From: Phycisphaerae bacterium
GTDB taxonomy: Bacteria; Planctomycetota; Phycisphaerae; UBA1845; CAIVHJ01
Length of the DNA: 64,000 nucleotides
Assembly: GCA_022072405.1 (NCBI GenBank)
Contig: JAJVHX010000012.1
Span: forward strand, 87,807 to 151,806
Direction: 5' to 3'
Both the position numbers and the translations under genes were made by a program. Shown here piece after piece: positions 37,889 to 46,290 of the stretch. Every line of letters begins with the position of its first letter. The first letter of the stretch is position 1. The notes below the pieces were generated by a model, which saw only the letters and a program-made list of their open reading frames with translations, had not been told where the DNA came from and did no database searches.

Positions 37889-38584
37889 TCAGGCGGGTGT
37901 TTTTTTCTGTACCAGGGGATCGGGCAGCTGGGCGGCTATGAATCCGGTAGCGCGACTGACGCAGCCGAAGCAGCGCCCGCAGGGTTGTTCGCTGTTCTGA
38001 TAACAGGACCAGGTCAGCTCAAAGGGTACTTTGCAGCGCTGACCGAGCAGCACAATCTCGCGGCGATCGAAATCGATCAGCGGTGTCTGTACCGTCAGGC
38101 GGGTGCGCCTGGGCAGGGCGGTTTCGAGCATGTGCTGATAATTGAAGATGAATCCCCGGCTGTTGTCGGGATAAAGCACACTGATACCCGGTTCAGGCTG
38201 ATTGATAGCCTCCGACAGGCCGACCACGATATGCTGTGCTCCGACCCGAAAAGCGAAGGTCGCGGCGATATCCAGCAGGGTGGGCATCAGCATAGCCACG
38301 TAGGTGCCGGCGATATCCTTGCCCAGCTGCTCGACGCTTTCCACTTTTTTCTGCGGATCCACATAGGCATTACCGCCGACCTGCTTGAAATGCGATAGCT
38401 CGACTGTCCAGTTATGGCTGGCTTCAAAATGAGCACAGAGTTGTTCAAAGGCCCGGGCTTCACGCTCTGCCGGACGCTGGTAGAGATTCACGAAAAGCGG
38501 AAATTGCTCATAAGTCTGGCGCAGGGACGCCAGGGCTACGGCACTATTCAAGCCTCCGCTGAGCAGGATGATGGCCCGTTCCAC
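37889..38584 (-). CDS. queC: QueC-like 7-cyano-7-deazaguanine synthase family protein
   Basis: The 231-residue protein resembles QueC, which makes preQ0 on the way to queuosine. It has an N-terminal PP-loop (AIILLSGGLNSAVAL) and the C-terminal zinc site SCYQNSEQPCGRCFGC (C-x7-C-x2-C-x2-C). The PP-loop differs from the usual SGGxDS in having Asn for the Asp, and the middle segment VVGLSEAINQPEPGISVLYP is divergent from the VNAxDYSGYPDC of typical QueC. It may be a divergent QueC or a related ATP-pyrophosphatase. No other queuosine genes are adjacent. Its 3' end lies 21 bases from the end of ahcY, in convergent orientation. Confidence 0.78.
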   Translation of the reverse strand: MERAIILLSGGLNSAVALASLRQTYEQFPLFVNLYQRPAEREARAFEQLCAHFEASHNWTVELSHFKQVGGNAYVDPQKKVESVEQLGKDIAGTYVAMLMPTLLDIAATFAFRVGAQHIVVGLSEAINQPEPGISVLYPDNSRGFIFNYQHMLETALPRRTRLTVQTPLIDFDRREIVLLGQRCKVPFELTWSCYQNSEQPCGRCFGCVSRATGFIAAQLPDPLVQKKTPA

Positions 38585-38710
38585 GATTTCATCTCGCTAG
38601 AAACCCGCCTGGATGGCGATATAATAAGTAGTGGTTAGTTATTAGTTTTTGGTTTTTTGTCAAACGCCGCCATCTACTAACTACTAATCACTTACGACTT
38701 CTGTATTATC

Positions 38711-38784
38711 GGGCGATTAGCTCAATTGGCTAGAGCGCTTCCCTTACAAGGAAGAGGTCGGCGGTTCGAGCCCGTCATCGCCCA
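38711..38784 (+). tRNA. tRNA-Val (anticodon UAC)
   Basis: The 74-base sequence folds as a full cloverleaf: acceptor GGGCGAT/ATCGCCC, anticodon stem CTTCC/GGAAG with loop CTTACAA (anticodon TAC), T-stem GGCGG/CCGTC (one G-U) with loop TTCGAGC, and discriminator A. No CCA is encoded. It is preceded by AT-rich degenerate repeats (TAGTGGTTAGTTATTAG, and CTACTAACTACTAATCAC on the other side) that may partly pair. Confidence 0.96.
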
Positions 38785-38998
38785 TCGGCTTGGGGCAATT
38801 GCGCCCATTCAGACGATAAGCAATAACAGAGCTGCGGACCTCAGCTCACCGGGGCTGAAAGGCGGTCTTGCTCGGTTATGCAATACCGATGCGATTAATC
38901 TGTCGAATTGTATAGTTATAGTATCCCGGTGCCGATGGTTATGTTCGGTAGCCGTGGCTTGAAGCAATCTTGATTTCGTGGATCAGTGGCTGGGGGTG

Positions 38999-40135
38999 AT
39001 GGCTGCAATGGATTTGGCACGCCTGCGCGAAGAATTCCCGGTGACCCGGAATTACAATTTCCTGGATCATGCTGCCGTCGGTCCATTGTCGCGTCGTGCG
39101 GTGGCGGCGGTGGAGGGCTATCTGCAGCAGCAGCTGCATGACTCCTATATTCATGTGCCATACTTCAAGCAGCTGGATCAGGGGCGGCAACTGGCGGCCC
39201 AGTTGATCCATGCCAATCCCGATGAAATTGCCTTTGTCAAAAGCACCAGCGAAGGGCTGTCCTTCGTCGCCAACGGGCTAAAGTGGAATGCCGGTGACAA
39301 CATTGTGACGGCGGCGGTGGAGTTTCCCTCCAACGTATATCCGTGGATGAACCTGCAGACCCGCGGGGTGCAGTTGCGCACCGTGCTGGAAGAGAATGGC
39401 CGGATTCCGATGGATAACCTGATCGAAGCCATCGACAGCCATACGCGCGTGGTGACTATTTCGGCGGTGCAGTATGCCAGCGGTTTCCGCATCGATCTGG
39501 CGGAACTGGGGCGCTGGTGTCAGAAGCGCGGCGTGCTGTTCTGCGTTGATGCCATTCAGATGCTCGGCGTGCTGCCGATCGATGTTCAGGCGATGCATAT
39601 TGATTTTCTGTCGTCGGCTGGTCACAAGTGGCTGTGCGGTCCGGCGGGTTGCGGTATTTTTTATTGCAATCGCGAGTTAATCGGTTATCTGCGGCCATCC
39701 ACCATCGGCTGGCACAGTGTCAAACAATGGGATGATTTCGCCCATCACCGATTGGATTTTCATGATGATGCCCGGAGGTTTGAGCCTTCCGGCCCGATCA
39801 TGCCCAGCCTGTGCGGCCTCAACGCCGCCATGGAATTGATTCTGGAGATCGGCATCGATTCGATTGCCCAGCATGTGCTGATGCTGACCGACCGATTGGT
39901 GGCCGGTGTGCGGGACAAGGGCTATCGCGTGGTTTCACCACGGGAAGAAGATTCCGCCAGCGGCATCGTCACCTTCACTTCGCTGGTGCACGACCCGTAC
40001 GCGATCCAGAAGCACCTGGCCAATGAACATCGCATCATTACCTCGGTGCGGCAGGGGCGGTTACGTATCAGCCCACACCTCTATAATTCTCCCGAAGAAA
40101 TCGATCGCCTCGTCGAACTGCTGCCCAAGCATTGA
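38999..40135 (+). CDS. Class V aminotransferase family protein (cysteine-desulfurase-like fold)
   Basis: The protein is a PLP-dependent enzyme of the class V aminotransferase group. It has NYNFLDHAAVGPLSRRA near the start, STSEGLSFVANGL for cofactor binding, FCVDAIQMLGVLPIDV, and the PLP Lys in LSSAGHKWLCGPAGCGIFY. Many such proteins are labelled aminotransferase or cysteine desulfurase. The usual catalytic Cys loop of SufS/IscS is not evident, so I leave the reaction open. I start at ATG 38999, which has TGGGGG just upstream; the ORF-track start is a GTG at 38978, and Met at 39008 is also possible. It lies between two tRNA genes. Confidence 0.82.
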   Translation: MAAMDLARLREEFPVTRNYNFLDHAAVGPLSRRAVAAVEGYLQQQLHDSYIHVPYFKQLDQGRQLAAQLIHANPDEIAFVKSTSEGLSFVANGLKWNAGDNIVTAAVEFPSNVYPWMNLQTRGVQLRTVLEENGRIPMDNLIEAIDSHTRVVTISAVQYASGFRIDLAELGRWCQKRGVLFCVDAIQMLGVLPIDVQAMHIDFLSSAGHKWLCGPAGCGIFYCNRELIGYLRPSTIGWHSVKQWDDFAHHRLDFHDDARRFEPSGPIMPSLCGLNAAMELILEIGIDSIAQHVLMLTDRLVAGVRDKGYRVVSPREEDSASGIVTFTSLVHDPYAIQKHLANEHRIITSVRQGRLRISPHLYNSPEEIDRLVELLPKH

Positions 40136-40244
40136 GGAAGAAAGACTGTAGTCTTCAGACTTCAGGGAAGTAACGATAATGTTCTCTGCTATTTGAAGCC
40201 TCTTTTGAATTCCCGCTGCAGATATCTTATGATACCTCTCTGCC

Positions 40245-40316
40245 GCCGACCTAGCTCAATGGTAGAGCACAGCTTTCGTAAAGCTGGGGTTGAGGGTTCG
40301 ATTCCCTTGGTCGGCT
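40245..40316 (+). tRNA. tRNA-Thr (anticodon CGU)
   Basis: The 72-base sequence has acceptor GCCGACC/GGTCGGC, D-arm AGCTC..GAGC, anticodon stem CAGCT/AGCTG with loop TTCGTAA (anticodon CGT, reading ACG), T-arm GAGGG-TTCGATT-CCCTT and discriminator T. No CCA is encoded. It is followed by a copy of the CGGGCTTTAGCCCG repeat. Confidence 0.95.
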
Positions 40317-40353
40317 GTGAATTGACCGCCGCCATTCTCTCCAGTCTTAAAAT

Positions 40354-40378
40354 GAGCTGCGGGCTTTAGCCCGCGCGG
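40354..40378 (+). repeat. Palindromic repeat, CGGGCTTTAGCCCG family, intergenic copy
   Basis: GAGCTGCGGGCTTTAGCCCG followed by CGCGG lies between tRNA-Thr and folD. The core GCGGGC-TTTA-GCCCGC is a 6-bp hairpin with a 4-base loop. Other copies are at 29819, 42840, 44863 and 53589. Confidence 0.85.
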
Positions 40379-40461
40379 ATCTGTAATACAGATTGCGGTT
40401 ATTTCCAGTCGTCTCGAACCGATCGATGATTCCGGGCATGTGCTATATCGTTAGATGATCC

Positions 40462-41328
40462 ATGGCCAATTTGATTGATGGTAAATTAATTGCTGAGGAG
40501 ATTCGCCGTAAAGTCCGCCGGCAGACGGCGGAGCTGCGACAGCACGGCTGGTCGGTGAAGCTGGTCTGCCTGATGGTGGGTGAATCGGCGGCGGGGCTGG
40601 TCTATTCCCGGTCGCAGGCCCAGCGTTGCAGTGAGGTGGGAATCGATTACGAACTGGTGATGTTACCCGATGGTGCGTCGCAACAGGAGGTTCACGCGGC
40701 CATCGATCGACTAAACAATGATCCAGCGGTGAACGGCATTATGCTCAATCAGCCGCTTCCGGATCATCTGGTGGCTTCGGAGGTGGAATACTACATCGAC
40801 CCCTTCAAAGATGTGGAGGGGGTCAATCCCGCCAATATCGGTTTTGTCTTCTATGGTCGGCCGATTCTCGCGCCCTGTACAGCGCTGGCCGTGCTCGAAA
40901 TACTGAAATTATCAGGTCAGAAACTGCAGGGGCTGGAGGTGGTCATTGTCGGCCAGGGGACGATCGTCGGCCGGCCGATCACCCTCTTTTTATTGCAGGA
41001 AGAAGCCACCGTCACCGCCTGCAACAAATACACGCGTGAACTGGCCAGCCGCACGCGCGCCGCCGATGTGCTGATCGTGGCCGTCGGCCATCCGGGTCTG
41101 ATCACCGGTGAGATGGTTAAACCGGGAGCCATGATAATTGACGTGGGGATCAACCGGCTTTCCTTGCCGGACGGCTCCTCGCGAACGGTGGGTGATGTCG
41201 ATTTTGATTCGGTGGCACCCGTCGCCGGCCAGCTCACGCCGGTTCCCGGCGGTGTCGGACCGGTGACGGTCGCTATTCTGCTCCGCAACACCATCGAAGC
41301 CGCCCGAAAGCAGGAAAAACGCCATTAG
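40462..41328 (+). CDS. folD: FolD-family methylenetetrahydrofolate dehydrogenase/cyclohydrolase with altered active site
   Basis: The 288-residue protein matches FolD throughout: NLIDGKLIAEEIRRKV, DPFKDVEGVNPANIG, the dinucleotide loop VVIVGQGTIVGRP, DVLIVAVGHPGLITG, IDVGINRLS and TPVPGGVGPVTVAILL. Two catalytic residues are changed. The family Lys in Y-x-x-x-K-x-x-x-C is Gln here (VYSRSQAQRC), and the VQLPLP segment that carries the partner Gln reads LNQPLP. In the human enzyme that Lys (Lys56) is needed for cyclohydrolase activity, so this protein may be a dehydrogenase only or have a changed reaction. The GQGTIVG loop also lacks the usual Arg and Ser, which may alter the NAD/NADP preference. 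The ATG lacks a clear ribosome-binding site. Confidence 0.9.
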   Translation: MANLIDGKLIAEEIRRKVRRQTAELRQHGWSVKLVCLMVGESAAGLVYSRSQAQRCSEVGIDYELVMLPDGASQQEVHAAIDRLNNDPAVNGIMLNQPLPDHLVASEVEYYIDPFKDVEGVNPANIGFVFYGRPILAPCTALAVLEILKLSGQKLQGLEVVIVGQGTIVGRPITLFLLQEEATVTACNKYTRELASRTRAADVLIVAVGHPGLITGEMVKPGAMIIDVGINRLSLPDGSSRTVGDVDFDSVAPVAGQLTPVPGGVGPVTVAILLRNTIEAARKQEKRH

Positions 41329-41349
41329 AGCGGATTCGTGTTAATTGTT

Positions 41350-41441
41350 CCGTGGTGTGAGAGTGGAGTGTGCCACGGCTGTACCAGCCGTGGTGGAGGA
41401 CCGATGTCCCGCACGGCTCACATAGCCGTGGCACACCACGG
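41350..41441. repeat. Cruciform repeat with outer arms and two inner hairpins
   Basis: Outer arms CCGTGGTGTG (41350-41359) and CACACCACGG (41432-41441) are perfectly complementary. Inside are CCACGGCT-GTACC-AGCCGTGG and CACGGCT-CACAT-AGCCGTG. The element lies in the 223-base gap between the convergent folD and TPR genes and is probably a mobile palindromic unit, perhaps also a bidirectional terminator. I see no gene in this gap. Confidence 0.7.
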
Positions 41442-41551
41442 GGTCTCGATCAGGCGGACCCATAAAAATGAAACCGCTCTTGGGAACTAAAAGCAGAAAA
41501 GTTGAAGTGAATTTCATATCAAGCCTGGCAATATTATTCCGTTTTCTTTTA

Positions 41552-42901
41552 TTAATTTGCAGGCATGCTGGTGGGATCGGGCAGGTATTCGATCAGGTTG
41601 AGCATGCGTTCGGCGTCGGGGTGGTCGGGCTGCATCTGCAACGTCAGTCGATACTGCACCGCTGCTTCCGCTCGCCGGCCGGCTTCATGCAGGGCGTTAC
41701 CCAGCTTGTAATGCAGCTCCACGCGCCGCGGCTCGAGATCCACCGCCCGCTCCAGATAGTCAATATACGGATCCATCGCTCCGCGCAGGCAGTAATATTC
41801 CGCCAGCCGCTGATACACTTCGACCATCTTCGGCCGGTAGCTGCCCGGGTCTTTCTGCACCGCCCGATCAAACTGCGTACCGGCTTCGTCGATCGCCTCG
41901 AGCTGCAGCAGGCTCATCCCGTAGCGATAATGGTAGCCCGCCTGCAACGGCCCCGGCACAACTTCCGCCAACAATTCGTATAGCTCACGGGCCCGGCGAT
42001 AATCTTCCGCCTGATACCAGATATCCGCCTGCAGCAGGTAGGCTTCCGGCTGATGCCAACCCAGTTCAAAGGCCCGCTGCAAATGATAGATCGCACAATT
42101 GCTGCCGCAGACCTGGTAGCGATTCGGTTCGTTGAGTTGCGGTTCGATGACATACCATAATCCCTGGGTCTGTTCCGGTATGGCATCCGTGAGCGGTACA
42201 ACAATGATTTTGCCCACGCCGCGACCGGCCTCATAATAGGCGCGGGCCAACCACCAGTGCAGTTCCGCTTCCTGCGGATGCAGCACCGTGCCTTTCTCCA
42301 GTGTTTCAATGGCTGACGCCGCCGTACCCCGTTTGATCTGCAGTTGGCTGAGGGCCAGATAAACGCTGACCGCCGGTTCGGGGAGTTGCAGCGCCCGTTC
42401 GTAGTACCAGGCTGCGTCGGTCTGCTGGCCGAGTTGTTCATAGGCCTGCGCCAACAGCTCGCAGAAGCGGGATCGGCTGGTCTGATCCGCGCGCAGTTTT
42501 AGCAGTTGGACCATCCCGCTCCAGTCCTGCAGCGCAGCATGTAATTCCGCCTGCTGAATCGCGAGCGGGTCATCCGCCGGCTGTAATTTCGTAGCCCGCT
42601 GCATAGTTGCTAGTGCTGCTGCAGTATCGCCCTGGAGTCGCTGCGCCTCCGCCAGCTCGCTGAGCCATTGGGTATTCTGCGGTTCACTGTCGCTGAGCAG
42701 GGTGAGCATTTGAATCGCCGTGTTGTAATCCTTGGCGGCGATAGCTGACTGGGCGGATTGATGAAGATGATCCTTGCTTTCCTGTGCGTCAGTCACCGCA
42801 CGATTACCAAGCATCATCACTACCCCCAGCAGTAATAAAGAGCGGCGGGCTTTAGCCCGCACGAAGCTACGAAGGGGGAAAATGATATAAGTACTGTTCA
42901 T
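41552..42901 (-). CDS. Tetratricopeptide-repeat protein with N-terminal signal or anchor
   Basis: The 449-residue protein has an N-terminal hydrophobic stretch (RRSLLLLGVVMMLGNRAV) that looks like a signal peptide or anchor, followed by tandem TPR-like helices over most of its length, for example AIQMLTLLSDSEPQNTQWLSELAEAQRLQGDTAAALATM and VELHYKLGNALHEAGRRAEAAVQYRLTLQ near the end. TPR proteins act as protein-interaction scaffolds. The basic n-region before the hydrophobic core, FVRAKARRS, is encoded by a copy of the CGGGCTAAAGCCCG repeat. It begins six bases after the threonine aldolase stop, so the two are in one operon. The exact role is unknown. Confidence 0.8.
   Translation of the reverse strand: MNSTYIIFPLRSFVRAKARRSLLLLGVVMMLGNRAVTDAQESKDHLHQSAQSAIAAKDYNTAIQMLTLLSDSEPQNTQWLSELAEAQRLQGDTAAALATMQRATKLQPADDPLAIQQAELHAALQDWSGMVQLLKLRADQTSRSRFCELLAQAYEQLGQQTDAAWYYERALQLPEPAVSVYLALSQLQIKRGTAASAIETLEKGTVLHPQEAELHWWLARAYYEAGRGVGKIIVVPLTDAIPEQTQGLWYVIEPQLNEPNRYQVCGSNCAIYHLQRAFELGWHQPEAYLLQADIWYQAEDYRRARELYELLAEVVPGPLQAGYHYRYGMSLLQLEAIDEAGTQFDRAVQKDPGSYRPKMVEVYQRLAEYYCLRGAMDPYIDYLERAVDLEPRRVELHYKLGNALHEAGRRAEAAVQYRLTLQMQPDHPDAERMLNLIEYLPDPTSMPAN
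42840..42865 (+). repeat. Palindromic repeat, CGGGCTTTAGCCCG family, inside the TPR gene
   Basis: GAGCGGCGGGCTTTAGCCCG followed by CACGAA matches the intergenic copies. Read on the minus strand it encodes F-V-R-A-K-A-R-R-S in the TPR protein, forming the basic part of its signal-like N-terminus. The copy at 44863 is in the same reading frame in a different gene. Confidence 0.85.
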
Positions 42902-42907
42902 GAAATT

Positions 42908-43954
42908 TTACTTACCGGCAATCACCCGTCTAATCACGTTCAGGGCCTCATCGATCTGCGCGCCGGTCACATCCAGATGAGTCACCGCCCGCAGGCGCTG
43001 GGCCTTTTCGGTCAGCATCAACACTCCCGACTGTCGCAACCGCTCGCATAAGTCAGCCGCCGATCCCAGCCGTTCCTCGACATCCATAAAGAGAATATTG
43101 GTTTCCACTTCGTCGGGGTTAATGCGCAAACCGGGAATTTCTGCCAGACCCAGTGCCAGTCGCCGGGCATGGGCGTGATCTTCCGCCAGGCGTTCGACGT
43201 GATGATCCAGCGCATAGAGCGCTGCCGCTGCGAGGATGCCCGCCTGCCGCATTCCACCGCCGAACATTTTGCGATACCGATGCGCTGCTTTCATCGCTTC
43301 CCGCGAACCGGCCAGCACCGATCCCACCGGAGCGCCGAGTCCCTTGGAAAAGCACATGCTCACCGTGTCGACATATTGCGTGTAATCCTTGGGTTGGTGG
43401 CCGGCAGCGATGCAGGCGTTGAGCAGTCGCGCGCCATCCAGATGGATTTTCAAATCCGCTGCCCGCGCGGTGCGCGATACATCCGCCAGTTTATCCATCG
43501 ACCAGATCGACCCGCCGCCGCGATTATGCGTGTTTTCAACGATCACCAGCCGGGAGGGTGAGAAATGGGAATTGACCGGCCGGAGCACCGCCTGCACATC
43601 GCTGCCGCTGAACTGCCCGCGCGCCCCCTCCAGAAAACGCGAGCTGACTCCCGACAGCGCTGCCGGGGCGCCCGATTCATAATAGAAGGCGTGGCTGTCG
43701 CGATGGCAGATGACTTCATCACCGTGCTGGGTGTGCAGGCGGATGGCGATCTGATTGGCCATCGTGCCCGACGGGGTGAAAATCGCCGCTTCTTTACCCA
43801 GCAGCGCCGCCGCTCGTTCCTGCAGGGCCAATACGGTGGGATCATCCCCCAGCACGTCATCGCCCACTTCCGCCGCCGCCATCGCCGCGCGCATTGCGGC
43901 GGTCGGTCGGGTTACGGTGTCACTTCGCAAATCCGCCACGATCCGTTGGTTCAT
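42908..43954 (-). CDS. ltaE: Low-specificity L-threonine aldolase
   Basis: The protein is a PLP-dependent aldolase that splits threonine or allo-threonine to glycine and acetaldehyde. It has [34 protein letters not shown] at the N-terminus, [40 protein letters not shown] and the cofactor Lys in [19 protein letters not shown] start at ATG 43954, which has GAGGAG six bases upstream and fits the family; the ORF track extends 29 residues further. At 348 residues the length is normal. It lies between a membrane-protein gene (43-base gap) and the TPR gene (6-base gap) on the same strand. Confidence 0.95.
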   Translation of the reverse strand: MNQRIVADLRSDTVTRPTAAMRAAMAAAEVGDDVLGDDPTVLALQERAAALLGKEAAIFTPSGTMANQIAIRLHTQHGDEVICHRDSHAFYYESGAPAALSGVSSRFLEGARGQFSGSDVQAVLRPVNSHFSPSRLVIVENTHNRGGGSIWSMDKLADVSRTARAADLKIHLDGARLLNACIAAGHQPKDYTQYVDTVSMCFSKGLGAPVGSVLAGSREAMKAAHRYRKMFGGGMRQAGILAAAALYALDHHVERLAEDHAHARRLALGLAEIPGLRINPDEVETNILFMDVEERLGSAADLCERLRQSGVLMLTEKAQRLRAVTHLDVTGAQIDEALNVIRRVIAGK

Positions 43955-43997
43955 GCCCGGCTCCTCAACTGAGTGATGGTCATTATTGTAGCACAGA

Positions 43998-45512
43998 TCA
44001 GCGGACGATTCGCCGGTAGAGGCGGGCGAGACCATCCTCATAGAGAAGTTGCCAATCTGGGTCAGCGGCGAGTTTCTGCTGCAGTTCGCGCAGTTCGGCG
44101 CGCGGCAGGATAATCACATCAACCCGATATTTTTCCAGGCGTTGTTTCCAGTTTTCAGCGGCTCGGCCGATCCGAGTGTAATCCTCGAATACCGCATCCG
44201 GAAAAAAATCCAGCCGGCCATCAATGAATACTTTTACTTGCCCACCGGTGACCCAGGTGATGTAAGCTCCCCATTCCACGGTGTTGAACGCCTGACCGGT
44301 GATCGAGTGATTCTGCAGATAGGCGGCGAGTTGGGACGGTTCATCGGCTGGGCGGGTAGCACGTTTGGCAGCGGGTAGCAGTACATTGTATGGCTTGGTC
44401 CAGGGTGTGGAGAAGATGACCAGCCCGCCAAGCAGAGTCGCCAGTATCAGATTCAGGGTCGATGATTCAGTCTTGGCGGCAACGGCTGGACGTTGGGCCA
44501 GGCATTGGGCTGCGGACCAGGCCAGTACAATACCGTACCACATCACCATACGGATCGACCCGCAGCCCAGATATCCGAAGCCCAGCAGCAGCAATATTTC
44601 CGTTAGATGCCTCTGTTGCCACAATCGCCGGATCACGAGCGCGCCGATCAGTAATCCGGCATAAAAAGAAAACCCGGTCAAGCTGGAGAGGTCCGGCGGC
44701 AGCCATTCTTCCACTTGTCGGGCCTGCGATGAACCGCTGACATGGCCCACATAATCGATCAATTTTCCGGTATGCGGAGTGATTGTGCTGCCTATAACAG
44801 CAACTAACGTCATCAAGCCATAGTGCCGTATGCGTGTATCAGTAATCAGCAGTTTTAACAAGGAGCCGCGGGCTTTAGCCCGTGCGGCGCGCAGTTCCCA
44901 TAAAACTCCAACTTGCTGCAGTATGGCTCCAGCCCAGAAAGCACCCGCCAGCACGATGCCCAGCATGAACGCACCATGCATATTGGCCCACAACATCTGC
45001 ACGACGCCGATCGCCGCCACACCCCACCAACGCTTGCTGCGTTCCACCAGCAGCCACAGGTTCTGAATAAAAAAGAACATGGAAAAGACCTGCGGGCGCA
45101 GACCCAGATTTTCAACGCTCATCAGTACCGCGATCCCGGCGGCAGCAGCAGCCCATTTTCGATGGTGGGTGACTCGCCACATCATGCGGACGAGCACCGC
45201 CATCGCACCGGTATAGAACAAAGCCACCAGCATGGTCAGCAGTTCGCGACCACCCCGCATCATTAATTCATAAAACAAAATATCCGCCAGCCAGTTCTGG
45301 TTGAAAATGGTTTGACCGGCGAGGGTGTGAGCAAAGGGATCGGTGGTGAACAGCTCGCCGCTGCGCATCATTTCCCGCCCGCTGTTCAGATGATGCCACA
45401 GATCGAGATGGTGATGGGAACCGGTATTGACCTGCAGATAGACCGCCAGCAGGGGCAGTATCAGCCAGATATGATCTAGCCGGATGCGTCGGAGCCAGTT
45501 GAATTGGGACAT
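43998..45512 (-). CDS. Polytopic membrane protein, GT-C-like
   Basis: The 504-residue protein has about nine to eleven membrane helices and a soluble C-terminal domain of about 100 residues. The first loop has [24 protein letters not shown] and [13 protein letters not shown], a pattern that I associate with GT-C-like planctomycete membrane proteins of unproven activity. The C-terminal region holds [21 protein letters not shown] and [14 protein letters not shown] palindromic repeat within the gene encodes ARAKARGS in a loop between two helices. It is the first gene of a run with ltaE and the TPR gene. Confidence 0.75.
   Translation of the reverse strand: MSQFNWLRRIRLDHIWLILPLLAVYLQVNTGSHHHLDLWHHLNSGREMMRSGELFTTDPFAHTLAGQTIFNQNWLADILFYELMMRGGRELLTMLVALFYTGAMAVLVRMMWRVTHHRKWAAAAAGIAVLMSVENLGLRPQVFSMFFFIQNLWLLVERSKRWWGVAAIGVVQMLWANMHGAFMLGIVLAGAFWAGAILQQVGVLWELRAARAKARGSLLKLLITDTRIRHYGLMTLVAVIGSTITPHTGKLIDYVGHVSGSSQARQVEEWLPPDLSSLTGFSFYAGLLIGALVIRRLWQQRHLTEILLLLGFGYLGCGSIRMVMWYGIVLAWSAAQCLAQRPAVAAKTESSTLNLILATLLGGLVIFSTPWTKPYNVLLPAAKRATRPADEPSQLAAYLQNHSITGQAFNTVEWGAYITWVTGGQVKVFIDGRLDFFPDAVFEDYTRIGRAAENWKQRLEKYRVDVIILPRAELRELQQKLAADPDWQLLYEDGLARLYRRIVR
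44863..44887 (+). repeat. Palindromic repeat, CGGGCTTTAGCCCG family, inside the membrane-protein gene
   Basis: GAGCCGCGGGCTTTAGCCCG followed by TGCGG encodes A-R-A-K-A-R-G-S on the minus strand within the GT-C-like gene. The frame is the same as in the TPR gene copy, so both proteins gained the same R-A-K-A-R string. Confidence 0.85.
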
Positions 45513-45567
45513 GGCCTATATATCGGTCAGACGAGTCGCCAATCACCACAGGAGTGGTCCGGGAGCA

Positions 45568-46122
45568 TCAGCTCAGTCGTGCTCCACGGAAGAGGTAGTC
45601 CATGCCGACCATCGTGGGCAGTTGGCGGGCCCAGTTGAGAGCTTGTTGCGAGTAGGCGGGTTTGATGGAGGCCAATTCACGATACCAGACCAGCTTGACC
45701 AGCCAGATCATGAAAATGCCCACATGCATGCCATATTCGTCGGGCAGTTCCAGTCGGGCGTGGCGGGACCAGAAATGTTCCGGTTCCACCTTGGTCAGTC
45801 GCCGGCCTTTTTCGCTCAATATAAATGCCCGGCCCCACTGGCTTGCGGGACGCAGGTCCAGCATTTTTCCGTCATAGTGAATCTTGAAATGGTGGGCCAT
45901 CGGACAGAGACGATTGGCTCGCGCCAACACGCGATCTTCCGATTCCAGTCGAAAACTGTCCTGGTGATGAATCTGCTGATATACCTCGAAGTCGATCAGA
46001 TCGATGCAGAGGGTGGCGGTATCGTGGATGGGTGAGGGACAGACGGTCGCGACGATGCGTTCGCCCTGGAACACATCAAACTCCGAAGAGGACAGCCGCT
46101 TTGTAACAGCACGGAGCTGCAT
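45568..46122 (-). CDS. Hypothetical protein, possibly tubby/LURP-one-like fold
   Basis: The 184-residue protein has no signal peptide and ends with a short hydrophobic stretch (VGIFMIWLVKLVWY, about 138-151) near the C-terminus. The order DVFQGERIVATVCPSPI, then NRLCPMAHHFKIHYDGKMLDLRPAS, and then DEYGMHVGIFMIWLVKLVW recalls the tubby-like or LURP-one-related fold, but that is only a weak impression. It is 168 bases downstream of pyrH on the same strand, and the gap holds nothing that I can support. The function is unknown. Confidence 0.65.
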   Translation of the reverse strand: MQLRAVTKRLSSSEFDVFQGERIVATVCPSPIHDTATLCIDLIDFEVYQQIHHQDSFRLESEDRVLARANRLCPMAHHFKIHYDGKMLDLRPASQWGRAFILSEKGRRLTKVEPEHFWSRHARLELPDEYGMHVGIFMIWLVKLVWYRELASIKPAYSQQALNWARQLPTMVGMDYLFRGARLS

Positions 46123-46290
46123 GGATTCACATTACAATATGAACCAGCGGCTCACCAGCACCGCTTTAATAAACGAGATCGAACCGTGCTGGAGTCCAAT
46201 CAGCCGCGTGATTAGCGCCATTCAACTGGGTAATCTGCAGAATTTGAGAAAGGCCCGTAAGCTGTATCGCCGCCTGGTAATCTGGAAGAT

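Noticed and set aside
38629-38700. Possible structured RNA from TAGTGGTTAGTTATTAG and CTACTAACTACTAATCAC before tRNA-Val
   Set aside because: The pairing is degenerate and the sequence is low complexity, like other simple AT-rich repeats here (33490, 24611).
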